64,000 nucleotides of DNA from Armatimonadota bacterium (GTDB taxonomy: Bacteria > Armatimonadota > Fimbriimonadia > Fimbriimonadales > Fimbriimonadaceae): positions 310,404 to 374,403 of the forward strand of contig JAFDWR010000004.1 in the NCBI GenBank assembly GCA_018268355.1, in the 5' to 3' direction. The notes beneath the pieces are model-generated. The model saw only the letters and a program-made list of their open reading frames with translations, ran no database searches and had not been told where the DNA came from. Below are positions 25,890-34,511 of the stretch, one piece after another. Each line of letters begins with the position of its first letter. Positions within the stretch are counted from its first letter, which is position 1. A program made the position numbers and the translations under genes.

Positions 25890-27596
25890 ATGTCGATTGT
25901 TGCGCCCACATCGATGGCCGATTCTCTGCGGAAATCCGCCGCGCGGTTTCCGACCAAGCATGTCTACACCTTTGCCGAAAAAGGCAAGGTTGAGGGCATC
26001 ACGTACACCGAACTCGTCCGCATCACGCGGGGCATCGCGGCCCAACTTCGCGACGCCGGCGTGAAGCGTGGCGACCGGGTGGTCATCATCAGCATGAACC
26101 GGCCTGAATGGTCGATGGCCGACCTCGCCGGTCAGACGCTGGGAGCGATTGTGGTTCCGATTTATCCAACCCTGCCGCCGGACCAGGCGCAGTACATCGT
26201 CAGCGACTCGGAAGCGAAGATCGTCATTGCGGGCGACCCCGAGCTTTCGAAAAAGGTCGAAGGCATGGAGGGCGTGACGGTGCTCGCCCTCGACGACCTG
26301 CGCGCCAACGCGCTGAACCACGACCTCACCGACGAGGAGTACACCGCCCTCGTCGATGGAACCGAGCCCGACGACATCGCCACGATCATCTACACGAGCG
26401 GCACAACGGGACTTCCCAAGGGCGCGATGCTTACCCACAAGGGCATCCTCCACGTTTCCAAGGAGGCGGGCCCGGGCATCAATATCCACAGCGACGACAC
26501 GTTCTTCTGCTTCTTGCCGATGGCCCACGTTTTTGAGCGAATGGCGGGCCAGATCGTGATGTACCACGGCGGCACGTCGGCCTATGCGAAAAACCTCGCG
26601 AGCATCGCCAGCGACCTCGCGACGCTCGAGCCCACCGTGGTGCCGTGCGTTCCGCGATTCCTCGAATCGTTCCGCGATCGTGTGCTCGATGGCGTGGCCA
26701 AGCAGCCTCCGCTCCGACAAAAGCTGTTCCACATGACGATTGCCCAGGGCACCAAGCGCGCCCGGGGCCAGTTCGCGCCGCTGGCGGGGATTCTCGACTC
26801 CCTGGTCGGCAAGAAGGTCCGTGCGCGGCTCGGAAGCCGGTTCCGATTCTTCGTCTCTGGCGGTGCCGCGCTTGCTCCGGCGGTCGCCGAGTTCTATTTG
26901 GCCCTGCGGATCAACGTGCTTCAGGGATATGGCCTCACCGAGACCTGGGGCGGGTCGGTGGTCAACCGGCTGGAGAACAACAAGTACTGGACGGTCGGCG
27001 AGCCCCTCGGCATCGAGGTGAAGATCGCGGAAGATGGCGAGATCCTCCTGCGCGGCGATGCGGTCATGAAGGGCTACTACAAGCTGCCGGAAGAGACCGA
27101 GAAGGCGATCGATCCTGAGGGCTTTTTCCACACCGGCGACATCGGCGAATGGGAAGGCAAGAACCTGAAGATCACTGACCGCAAGAAGGACCTGCTGGTC
27201 CTCGGCAACGGCAAGAACGTCGCTCCGCAGCCGATCGAAAACAAGCTGAAGGAAGGGAAGTGGATCGAAGAGGCGGTCGTGCTGGGCGACGGCATGGAGA
27301 ACTGCGTGGCCCTCATCGTGCCGAAGCGCGAGCAGATCAAGGCCCACCTCCAATCGCAAGGGGTCAAGGCCCCCGCCGACCACGAATTTGGCTCGAGCGA
27401 AGCGGTCCGCAAGCTGATCAAGACCGACATTGATGCGGTGAACAAGACCCTGGCCGCCTTTGAGTTGGTCAAAAAATTCGTGGTCTTGAACCGGTCGTTT
27501 AGCATCGAGACCGGCGAGCTCACCCCGACCCTGAAGGTGAAGCGAAAGGTCATCCGCGAGATGTATGCGGCGGAGATTGGGAGCATGCAGCGGTGA
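25890..27596 (+). CDS. AMP-dependent acyl-CoA synthetase (long-chain fatty acid type)
   Basis: 568 residues. It activates a carboxylic acid to acyl-AMP and then to acyl-CoA. The P-loop YTSGTTGLPKGAML is at about 168-181. LQGYGLTETWGG (A5 motif) and FFHTGDIGEWEGKNLKITDRKKDL (A7/A8) follow. The C-terminal catalytic lysine region reads LTPTLKVKRKVI, and the length and layout fit FadD15-like ligases. Start MSIVAPTSMADSL: the ATG at 25890 has no strong site, and a second ATG at 25914 is possible. The 3' end overlaps the next gene by 4 bp (GTGA), so this ligase heads an operon with a GxGYxYP protein and a permease. Confidence 0.95.
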   Translation: MSIVAPTSMADSLRKSAARFPTKHVYTFAEKGKVEGITYTELVRITRGIAAQLRDAGVKRGDRVVIISMNRPEWSMADLAGQTLGAIVVPIYPTLPPDQAQYIVSDSEAKIVIAGDPELSKKVEGMEGVTVLALDDLRANALNHDLTDEEYTALVDGTEPDDIATIIYTSGTTGLPKGAMLTHKGILHVSKEAGPGINIHSDDTFFCFLPMAHVFERMAGQIVMYHGGTSAYAKNLASIASDLATLEPTVVPCVPRFLESFRDRVLDGVAKQPPLRQKLFHMTIAQGTKRARGQFAPLAGILDSLVGKKVRARLGSRFRFFVSGGAALAPAVAEFYLALRINVLQGYGLTETWGGSVVNRLENNKYWTVGEPLGIEVKIAEDGEILLRGDAVMKGYYKLPEETEKAIDPEGFFHTGDIGEWEGKNLKITDRKKDLLVLGNGKNVAPQPIENKLKEGKWIEEAVVLGDGMENCVALIVPKREQIKAHLQSQGVKAPADHEFGSSEAVRKLIKTDIDAVNKTLAAFELVKKFVVLNRSFSIETGELTPTLKVKRKVIREMYAAEIGSMQR

Positions 27597-29149
27597 TCCC
27601 GCCCCTGCTCGCGATTGCTCCCGCAACCCTCAGCAAGGTCTGGGTCCTTGATGCGCGAGAGATCAAGAGCTACCAAGAGCGCCTGCTCATCGCGTCGGCC
27701 CAGGGCCTCTTCAACCGGAGAGGGCTCAACGAGGGCGTCTATATCATCTCGGACGGCTACGACGAGGACTGGCTGAAGGAGCTTCGGGCGCGCAAGATTC
27801 GAGTCGCAGGCCGACTCGCCTCGACCCGCGAACTCCTCGACAAGGTCGGCGTAAAGAGCGCGGTCGTCTTCGGCGATGCACCTTCGCACAGCGGGGACCT
27901 TGCGACGATGGTCGCGGCATGTGAGGATTCGCTCCTCGTCGCCGATCCCGCGCTCATCGCCACCTATGACCTGAACATCAAGAAGGACCTGCGCAAGCAG
28001 TTCGCCACGAACGTGGAGGGCTACAAGTGGGTTCTCGCGAACTACGGTGCCCAGCTCGACCCCAAGGCGGTCTCGTTCACCGTCCCGTTCGTCACCCAGA
28101 CTCACCGGCCCTATGAGCTGCGCGACTTCCAGATCTCGCGCAAGATGTTCACGTTCTGGATCAGCGGTAGCGACGAGAAGGACCTGCCCGGTGCGGACCG
28201 TCCGGCGGAAGAGAGCTACATTCGCGAGGTTCTCACCACCAAGTTCGACCCGAACATCCCGGTTTATGGCTACCCGTGGTCGGGCGACACCTTTGGCCCC
28301 GGCGAGTGGGACGGCATCACGATCCTCAGCGAGTCGTCCAAGTTTCTCATCCCGACCGACAACTTCACCAACCTCAGCCTCTGGAACAGGTTCCCACCAT
28401 CGACCAAGCGATTCCCGACCACCAAGCCGACGATGAAGGCGAAGCCGGGGGCGCGGTACGCAGCCTTCGTCATGAGCGACGGCGACAACGCTTGCACCTT
28501 CCGCAATTTCTTCTTCGACTACTGGCGGTCGGGCAAAGTCGACCGCGTTCCAATGGGCTGGACAATGGCGCCCACTCTCCGCGAGCTCGCACCGCCGATC
28601 TACGATTGGTACGTCGACCACCTGCCCAAGGGTCACTCGGTGGGTAGCGGCGTCTCCGGGATTGGCTATTGTTCGCTGGAGAACTATGGCAAGGGCTCGG
28701 GGCGGTTTGGCGAGGCAGCCTACCGCGATTTCCTCCGCATGACCGACGAATCGCTCCAGCGCAACGGCTTTGAGTGGTCCTGGATCATGCGCTACGGCCG
28801 ATTTGGCGGGAAGTACATCAAGGACTTCCTCACCGGTGTTCCCACCGCGAAGGCGGTCATGGGCGGCTATGGCAATGTGGCTCGCAACGCCGGCGAGGCG
28901 ATTGAACCGATGAACGGCCGCGTCGCCTTTCACAACTGGGTGGACATCGGCAACCCGAAAGAGGCGGTTGGACGGCTCCAAGCCTGGATGAACGACCCCA
29001 ACGGCCCCCGATTTACCGGAATCTTCATCCTCAACTGGAATTACTCGCCGGACCAACTGAAGGAAGTCGCTGAGGCAGGTAAAAAGCTAGGTATCACCTG
29101 GGTCACTCCGGTGGAACTCGCCCACCTCGCCCAGCAAGCCAATCCATGA
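27593..29149 (+). CDS. GxGYxYP-family protein (putative glycoside hydrolase)
   Basis: 518 residues from a GTG overlapping the upstream stop (GTGA). The start MIPPLLAIAPATLSKVWVLDAREI has no obvious membrane anchor. The whole-length pattern fits the GxGYxYP family, which is thought to be a TIM-barrel-like carbohydrate enzyme: RLLIASAQGLFNRRG near the start, KPGARYAAFVMSDGDNAC in the middle, then the family box. Here that box is degenerate, GIGYCSLENYG. WSWIMRYGRFGGKY and GIFILNWNYSPDQLKEV follow. It overlaps the permease by 4 bp downstream. A role in taking up or processing a sugar is plausible from the context; no substrate can be named. Confidence 0.75.
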   Translation: MIPPLLAIAPATLSKVWVLDAREIKSYQERLLIASAQGLFNRRGLNEGVYIISDGYDEDWLKELRARKIRVAGRLASTRELLDKVGVKSAVVFGDAPSHSGDLATMVAACEDSLLVADPALIATYDLNIKKDLRKQFATNVEGYKWVLANYGAQLDPKAVSFTVPFVTQTHRPYELRDFQISRKMFTFWISGSDEKDLPGADRPAEESYIREVLTTKFDPNIPVYGYPWSGDTFGPGEWDGITILSESSKFLIPTDNFTNLSLWNRFPPSTKRFPTTKPTMKAKPGARYAAFVMSDGDNACTFRNFFFDYWRSGKVDRVPMGWTMAPTLRELAPPIYDWYVDHLPKGHSVGSGVSGIGYCSLENYGKGSGRFGEAAYRDFLRMTDESLQRNGFEWSWIMRYGRFGGKYIKDFLTGVPTAKAVMGGYGNVARNAGEAIEPMNGRVAFHNWVDIGNPKEAVGRLQAWMNDPNGPRFTGIFILNWNYSPDQLKEVAEAGKKLGITWVTPVELAHLAQQANP

Positions 29150-30684
29150 ACCTCGTCGGAAAAGTCGGTCGGAATCGTCCAAGGGCAAGATTTGCCTTGC
29201 TGATGATCTACTGCGCCCTCATCTTGGGCGCGGTGACCACCGTCTATCCGTTCCTCATGATGGTCACCACCGGGTTCAAGTCGGCCTACGACGAGAACGA
29301 CAACAGCCTGGTGCCGAAGTATTGGTCGGACAAGGACGACCTCTTCCTCAAGTACGTCGATGACAAATACGCCCGCAACGTTTCGATGGCGAAGTCGAAC
29401 CGGATCGGCGCGAAGGCGAGCTCGGACGTTGTCGCCAAGTACGAAACGTTCCTGATGAACTTGCCGCCCGACCGGTACATGGCGGGCTTCTTCCTCGCTG
29501 CGAACCAGCTTTCTTCGAGGTTGACCGAGAGTTACATCAGCTGGCTGAAGACGAAGTATCCGACGGTGGCCGAGCTGAACAAGGCCTATGAAGAGGAGAA
29601 CCTCTACTGGGCCGATATTCGCCCGCCGATCGAGCAGTACATGCGCAAAGCGTGGACCGAGCCGAACACCCGCAAGTTCCGCGAGTGGAAAGAGTTTAAG
29701 ACCACGCTTCCCGCCGAATACCGGATCCCTATTCGGAACACAGCCCTCTGGCAAGAGTTCCAGCGAGCGGAAGCGAAGGCGCAGTTCGCCCTCGTAGCCC
29801 CCGAGGTCGCAGGGACGGCGAAGACCTTCGAAGAGCTGACCTTGCCGAAGGACCCCAAGCTCCTGACCAAGTTCAACGAGAAGGCCCTGCCGCCGCGCTA
29901 TGCGAAGCAGTCGGTCGAAGAGATGTGGGCGGCGGTCGCGGGTCCCGGGGTCGAGATGCCAATCGACGCCTTTGAACGCGCGACGCTTACCAAGCGCGAG
30001 GCAGACGTCAAATCTGAGTTCGCCTCCCGGAACTATCGCTACGCGCTCGGATTCATCCTCACCAACGGCCGCGCGCTCGTCAACACCGCGATTTACTGCC
30101 TTCTCGCGATCACCGTCGCCCTGATCGTCAACCCACTCGCGGCCTACGCCTTGTCGCGTTATCCGATTCGGTCCTCGGGCCGGATTCTGCTGTTCTTGCT
30201 CGCGACGATGGCCTTTCCCGCCGAAGTCGCGATGATCCCGTCGTTCCTGCTCCTCAAGAGCGCAGGGCTGTTGAACACGTACTGGGCACTGGTCCTTCCG
30301 GGCGCGGCGAGCGGCTACACGATCTATCTGCTCAAGGGGTTCTTCGACAGCTTGCCCCAGGAGCTTTTTGAGGCGGGAAGCCTTGATGGGGCAAAGGAGT
30401 CGACGATGATGCTGCGCATCGCGCTCCCGATGTCAAAGCCGGTGCTCGGCTACATCGCCCTCATCACCTTCATGGCGGCCTATGGTGCGTTCATCTATGC
30501 CTTCCTCGTGGTCCAAGACCAGCGCATGTGGACCCTCACGGTCTGGCTGTACCAGCTTCAGCTCACCGCGCCAAAGGCGGTCGTCATGGCGGGCCTCACG
30601 CTTGCCGCGGTGCCCACGCTGCTCGTCTTCCTCTTCGCTCAGAGGGTGATCGTGCGCGGAATCGTCATCCCTAACGAACGCTAG
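29146..30684 (+). CDS. MalG-type ABC sugar permease with a large insertion after TM1
   Basis: 512 residues; ordinary MalG-type permeases have about 280. TM1 is at about 17-40 (LLMIYCALILGAVTTVYPFLMMV, directly followed by TTGFKS as in MalG). Then comes an insertion of some 250 soluble residues to about 300, rich in charged and aromatic residues. Part of it, SWLKTKYPTVAELNKAY, recalls a segment of GH42-type galactosidases, and I give that low weight. From about 307 the usual permease core resumes with five spans and the EAA loop EAGSLDGAKESTMMLRIALP (about 409-428), which docks the ATPase. No MalF, ATPase or binding protein is adjacent. The start overlaps the upstream stop by 4 bp. Confidence 0.9.
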   Translation: MNLVGKVGRNRPRARFALLMIYCALILGAVTTVYPFLMMVTTGFKSAYDENDNSLVPKYWSDKDDLFLKYVDDKYARNVSMAKSNRIGAKASSDVVAKYETFLMNLPPDRYMAGFFLAANQLSSRLTESYISWLKTKYPTVAELNKAYEEENLYWADIRPPIEQYMRKAWTEPNTRKFREWKEFKTTLPAEYRIPIRNTALWQEFQRAEAKAQFALVAPEVAGTAKTFEELTLPKDPKLLTKFNEKALPPRYAKQSVEEMWAAVAGPGVEMPIDAFERATLTKREADVKSEFASRNYRYALGFILTNGRALVNTAIYCLLAITVALIVNPLAAYALSRYPIRSSGRILLFLLATMAFPAEVAMIPSFLLLKSAGLLNTYWALVLPGAASGYTIYLLKGFFDSLPQELFEAGSLDGAKESTMMLRIALPMSKPVLGYIALITFMAAYGAFIYAFLVVQDQRMWTLTVWLYQLQLTAPKAVVMAGLTLAAVPTLLVFLFAQRVIVRGIVIPNER

Positions 30685-30747
30685 AAACTTGCAATAAAGC
30701 TGTTTTTGCGCTTTTTTGCGTATTTCATTGGTACTCCATGTCTGCAA

Positions 30748-30772
30748 CTGTCGCATCTGAGCGATAGTTTTT
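30748..30772 (+). terminator. Intrinsic terminator between the permease and the histidine kinase
   Basis: Stem CTGTCGC/GCGATAG (30748-30754 with 30761-30767, one G-T pair), loop ATCTGA, then TTTTT. It ends 9 bases before the kinase ATG. It could simply end the permease operon, or sit in the kinase leader as an attenuator. Confidence 0.7.
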
Positions 30773-30781
30773 ACGGGGATC

Positions 30782-32623
30782 ATGAAAGCGAAAACGGGGA
30801 GTGAATTTGCTGCGGTACAAGTTGAGGAGAAGGGGGGCGATGCTGGATTTCCCAGCCACCCGCGCCTAACCTGGACCTTTGATCCTAGGTCGCTTCAATT
30901 CCAAGTCACGAGCCCGGAGCAATGCATCGTTACCGAGGTGCTCGGCAAGACGTTCACCCTGTTCGACTTCATCCGGCAGCTTGACCGCGAGTCCCGTGCA
31001 ACGCTCATCAAGACGATCCGGTCGAACGGAAACTCTGCGGTACTCGGGTTTAAGTGCCACTCGATCAGCCACGTTCGATTAGATTGCTTTGCCCTTCGCG
31101 TTTCCGAATCGAGCTCGATCTCCGGAGTGGCAGTACCATCGGTCCGCCGCTCGACCGCCCTCCAGATGGAGCGGCCAAGCTTGGAGCTTGGGCAGGTCCT
31201 CGACCACCTTCCCGCCATCACCTGGATTCGCGACGCCGATTCCAAGCTGGTCTATTGCAACGAGGCCTATATCCGGGCGTCGGGGCGCCCCTACCGCGAG
31301 GTCATCAACCGGAGTCTCGAAGCGAGCGTGCCGAGCGAGTACTCCCAGCTGCTCATCGAACACCACCGACAGGTCATGACGACCGGGCGGTCGATCACGT
31401 GGCAGCAGCGCGGCCAGTATGGCAATGGCCGCATGTACGAGCACCAGAAGTTTCCCATCGTGGACGAACAGGGCAATGTCGTCGCGGTGGGCAACCTCGC
31501 CTACGACGTCGAGGAGATGGTCCGCGCCAGGAAGCTCCATGCGGGCTTTTCGGATTCGATGGAGCAGCTGGCGGTGGGTGCGCCCGCCCTCGAGGTGCTC
31601 AACAGCCTCATCAACGCCTATCGGGAGATCGAGAACGACGTCGAGGTGGTCATCGCCTTCGAGTACGACGATTCCTGGGCGTGGGTCCCCATCGCGGGCG
31701 AATATGCCCGCACGGCGGAGAGCGTCCTCTTCGGACGTCCGTCCGAGATCCCCTATCGCCAGATTGCGATTCGGGGACGCGATGACCGCAACCTGGGCTT
31801 CATCTTCTTCATGAGCAAGACGCCGAACCGGCTGGAGGCGCTCGACGTGAATGAGATTTCGAGCCTCACCCGCGCGGTGGCGGTTACGATCGAGAACTTG
31901 CGCGACCGCGAGCAGCTCCGGACCTACACCCACGACCTCGAACGCTTGGTCCGCATGCGCACGATGGAAATCGAGGCGGTAAACCAGGAGCTCGAGGCCT
32001 TTGCCCACGGCATCGCCCACGACCTGCGGTCGTCGATCCGGTCGATCCTCGCCAACGCCCACTTCATCCTTGAAGAAGCGGACGAGAATGAGGACCTCAA
32101 GTCGCTCGCCCAGCGCCAGCACGACGTCTGCACCAAGCTCGCCCAACAGATCGAGGGCGTGATGTCGGTGGCGAAGCTGTCGCGGCGTCCGATCCGACCC
32201 CGCACCGTCGACCTCAGCGAGATTGCCCTGGAGACATGGAACGAGCTGGTGGCGAAGGACGACAATGCCCGGCTCGAGGTGCAGCCCGACCTTCTTTGTC
32301 AGGCCGACCCCGACCTATGCCGCGTGGTCCTGCAGAACCTTTTGGAGAACGCCCTGAAGTATAGGAGCGGGCGGCCGCTCGTCGTCACCGTGCGGCAGGT
32401 CGCGCCGAACCAGGTCGAAGTGGCCGACAACGGGGTTGGATTCTCGCCGGAAGACGCGGAGAGGATCATGTCGCCGTTTGAACGCCTTCATGGCGAAACG
32501 GTCGAAGGCGTCGGCCTTGGCCTTGCGAGTGTCCGCCGGATCATGCGGCGGATGGGCGGCGATGTCCGAGCCTCGGGCCAAGTGGACGTCGGCGCCGCGT
32601 TTACGCTGGTCTTCGCGAACTAG
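30782..32623 (+). CDS. Soluble PAS-GAF sensor histidine kinase
   Basis: 613 residues, with no membrane spans visible. Residues about 1-125 are an N-terminal region that could be a degenerate sensor. A PAS domain (about 140-245, LPAITWIRDADSKLVYCNEAYIRASG) is followed by a GAF-like region (about 265-385) and a short coiled coil. The HisKA domain carries the phospho-accepting His near 413 in FAHGIAHDLRSSI. The HATPase_c domain has NLLENALKY, DNGVGF and GVGLGLASVRRIM. No response regulator gene lies near, so it is an orphan kinase. A GGGG site precedes the ATG. It overlaps the convergent SGNH gene by 4 bp. Confidence 0.93.
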   Translation: MKAKTGSEFAAVQVEEKGGDAGFPSHPRLTWTFDPRSLQFQVTSPEQCIVTEVLGKTFTLFDFIRQLDRESRATLIKTIRSNGNSAVLGFKCHSISHVRLDCFALRVSESSSISGVAVPSVRRSTALQMERPSLELGQVLDHLPAITWIRDADSKLVYCNEAYIRASGRPYREVINRSLEASVPSEYSQLLIEHHRQVMTTGRSITWQQRGQYGNGRMYEHQKFPIVDEQGNVVAVGNLAYDVEEMVRARKLHAGFSDSMEQLAVGAPALEVLNSLINAYREIENDVEVVIAFEYDDSWAWVPIAGEYARTAESVLFGRPSEIPYRQIAIRGRDDRNLGFIFFMSKTPNRLEALDVNEISSLTRAVAVTIENLRDREQLRTYTHDLERLVRMRTMEIEAVNQELEAFAHGIAHDLRSSIRSILANAHFILEEADENEDLKSLAQRQHDVCTKLAQQIEGVMSVAKLSRRPIRPRTVDLSEIALETWNELVAKDDNARLEVQPDLLCQADPDLCRVVLQNLLENALKYRSGRPLVVTVRQVAPNQVEVADNGVGFSPEDAERIMSPFERLHGETVEGVGLGLASVRRIMRRMGGDVRASGQVDVGAAFTLVFAN

Positions 32624-33213
32624 GGTTGGACAAGCCCCAGCCAGGCGTCCTTGATCAGTTCATGCCCCGCATCCGTGGGGTGGACGCCATCGTGGGCGAG
32701 CAAAGCGGGCGCGTCGCCCGCCGCCCCATTCATCAGTGCATCCAGACGAACCACCCGGCACGACGACTCAAACCCACGCACAAACGCGATCAGCGGGTCC
32801 AAGACTGGGCGCCAGATGAGCCGGTCGGGCGGGACGGGGAGCACGAAAGGTTCGATCAGCACCACCGGGCACGAGACCGACTCCACCAGCCGCCGGTAGC
32901 CCTCGGTCACCGAGTCGAGGTCAAACGCCGCCCCGGAGTCAAACACGCGCCAAACATCGTTGATCCCGACGAACAAGGTCAGGACATCGGGCTGGAGGTC
33001 GAGGACGTCGGCGGTCCACCGAGCCTCAAGGTCGCGCACGCGGTCGCCCGAGATGCCGCGATTGGTCACCCGGAACCCAGAACCCAGTGACGCCGCGATC
33101 TTGCGAACGTAGCCCTGGCCAAGGCCCTCGGGGTCGTCGCGCCGACCGCAATCGGTGATGCTGTCGCCGATGAAGACGAGATGCTGGCCCGGTTGAAGCA
33201 ACACAGGATCCAT
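32620..33213 (-). CDS. SGNH/GDSL hydrolase
   Basis: 197 residues from the ATG at 33213 (MDPVLLQPGQHLVFIGDSITD). The longer frame reads through tRNA-Leu and is rejected. The four SGNH blocks are complete: GDSITD (Ser 18), GISGDR with the glycine, GINDVW with the asparagine, and DGVHPTDAGH (Asp and His near 175 and 178). These enzymes remove acetyl or acyl groups from sugars or lipids. No signal peptide is visible, so it should act in the cytoplasm. It is next to tRNA-Leu on the same strand, 14 bp after the encoded CCA, and might share its transcript. Confidence 0.93.
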   Translation of the reverse strand: MDPVLLQPGQHLVFIGDSITDCGRRDDPEGLGQGYVRKIAASLGSGFRVTNRGISGDRVRDLEARWTADVLDLQPDVLTLFVGINDVWRVFDSGAAFDLDSVTEGYRRLVESVSCPVVLIEPFVLPVPPDRLIWRPVLDPLIAFVRGFESSCRVVRLDALMNGAAGDAPALLAHDGVHPTDAGHELIKDAWLGLVQP

Positions 33214-33227
33214 AGTGAAAAGGGGTT

Positions 33228-33313
33228 TGGTGCGCGGGACTGGACTCGAACCAGCACGCTTTGTGGGCGCTACCACCTCAAGGTAGTGCGTCTACCAATT
33301 TCGCCACCCGCGC
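33228..33313 (-). tRNA. tRNA-Leu (anticodon GAG), CCA encoded
   Basis: On the minus strand the acceptor GCGCGGG pairs with CCCGCGC. The D-arm AAATTGGTAGACGC is of leucine type, and the anticodon loop TTGAGGT lies between CTACC and GGTAG, giving GAG. A long variable arm (type II) precedes the T-arm with GGTTCGAGTCC. The discriminator A is followed by an encoded CCA (33230-33228). It sits between fabG and the SGNH hydrolase, both on the same strand. Confidence 0.96.
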
Positions 33314-33362
33314 ACACGGGACACCAATTGTACCGCGACTTTTTCGCCTCGTCAATTCCTGA

Positions 33363-34094
33363 TCAGAGGAAAAGACCACCATCGACGGTCAAGGTCTGAC
33401 CCGTGATGTAGCTGGCCTCCTTCGAGGCAAGGAAAAGGACGGCGGGAACGATGTCGTCGGGCGACCCGAGCCGACCGGCGGGAGCATCCTTGACGACGCG
33501 GTCCTTGAACTCCTGGGGCAGGTCGTGGGTCATGTCGGATTCGATGAAGCCGGGGGCCACCGCGTTGCAGGTGATGCCGCGCGAGCCGAGCTCCTTCGCC
33601 GTACTCATCGTGAGTCCGACAAGGCCCGCCTTCGATGCCGAATAGTTCGCCTGTCCCGCGCCACCGTGGAGGCCGATCACGCTCGTGAGGTTGATGATGC
33701 GGCCATAGCGAGCCTTCATCATCGGCCGGGCGACGGATTTGGTGGTGAGGAAGGCACCCTTCAGGTTCACCTGGAGAACGACGTCCCAATCCTCTTCCTT
33801 CATGCGCAACATGAGGGTGTCACGGGTGATCCCGGCGTTGTTCACGAGCACGGCGGGCGTGCCGAGATCGGCTTCAATCGCGGCAAAGGTCGACTCGACC
33901 GCCTCGGATTGGCTGACGTCGCAGGCATAGCCCTTCGCGCCGCCGCCGAGTTCGCTGGCAGTCGCTTCCGCACCGGCGAGGGTGGTCGCAATGCAGGCCA
34001 CCTTGGCCCCTTCCGCGGCAAAGCCCTTGGCAATCGCCTTGCCGATCCCACGGCTTGCCCCTGTCACCACGACCACTTGGCCTTCAAATCGCAT
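33363..34094 (-). CDS. fabG: 3-oxoacyl-ACP reductase
   Basis: 243 residues from the ATG at 34094 (MRFEGQVVVVTGASRGIGKAIAKG); the longer frame overlaps the yraN-like gene. It is an SDR-family enzyme: TGASRGIG (11-18), NNAG (near 87-90), the catalytic Ser in NLTSVIG, and YSASK with Tyr and Lys. AGRLGSPDDIVPAVLFLAS and TGQTLTVDGGLFL close the fold. These match FabG, which reduces 3-oxoacyl-ACP with NADPH in fatty-acid elongation. Other SDR substrates cannot be excluded. It lies 13 bp after the YraN gene, and tRNA-Leu follows 49 bp later on the same strand. Confidence 0.92.
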   Translation of the reverse strand: MRFEGQVVVVTGASRGIGKAIAKGFAAEGAKVACIATTLAGAEATASELGGGAKGYACDVSQSEAVESTFAAIEADLGTPAVLVNNAGITRDTLMLRMKEEDWDVVLQVNLKGAFLTTKSVARPMMKARYGRIINLTSVIGLHGGAGQANYSASKAGLVGLTMSTAKELGSRGITCNAVAPGFIESDMTHDLPQEFKDRVVKDAPAGRLGSPDDIVPAVLFLASKEASYITGQTLTVDGGLFL

Positions 34095-34107
34095 GCGCGA
34101 AGAGTAC

Positions 34108-34455
34108 CTAGTCGCCTTCGGGCTGGAAGACGTCTTCGTAGTGGCGGATCTCGTCGGCGTCGATGGCAACGAGGTCAAACCGGACGCTCTTCTCGCCGAG
34201 TTCGTGCTCGTGCTTGAACTGGCGGGCCGCACTGACGAGCCTGCGCTTCTTGTCGGGGGTGAGGGTTTCCTCGGGATAGGTTCGACCCGTGGTGCGCAGC
34301 TTCACCTCGGCGACAACGAGGACTTCGCCATCCAGGGCAACGACGTCGATCTCGCCCTCGCGGGCCTTGTATCTCCGCCGAAGCAGCGTGTAGCCCTTGG
34401 CGAGCAGAAAGTCCGCCGCCCGGTCTTCGGCCTCGGTTCCACGCGTGCGACTCAT
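34108..34455 (-). CDS. YraN/UPF0102 family endonuclease-like protein
   Basis: 115 residues, small and cytoplasmic. The layout matches UPF0102: an N-terminal G-x-x-x-E helix (GTEAEDRAADFL), then GEIDVVALDGEVLVVAEVKLR, which holds the nuclease-like Glu (35), Asp (37) and E-x-K (50-52). The fold is a restriction-endonuclease-like core, but activity has been shown only for few members. It is probably the first gene of a fabG-tRNA-SGNH run. It is divergent from the M48 protease gene, with 56 bp between starts. Confidence 0.93.
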   Translation of the reverse strand: MSRTRGTEAEDRAADFLLAKGYTLLRRRYKAREGEIDVVALDGEVLVVAEVKLRTTGRTYPEETLTPDKKRRLVSAARQFKHEHELGEKSVRFDLVAIDADEIRHYEDVFQPEGD

Positions 34456-34511
34456 CCTTTCCGGGAACTATGCCCTATTGGCGGGCTCGTTGGGCCGTAT
34501 GATGAGATGAA

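Noticed and set aside
33214-33276. N-terminal extension of the SGNH hydrolase.
   Set aside because: It reads through the tRNA-Leu gene; the conserved domain starts at 33213.
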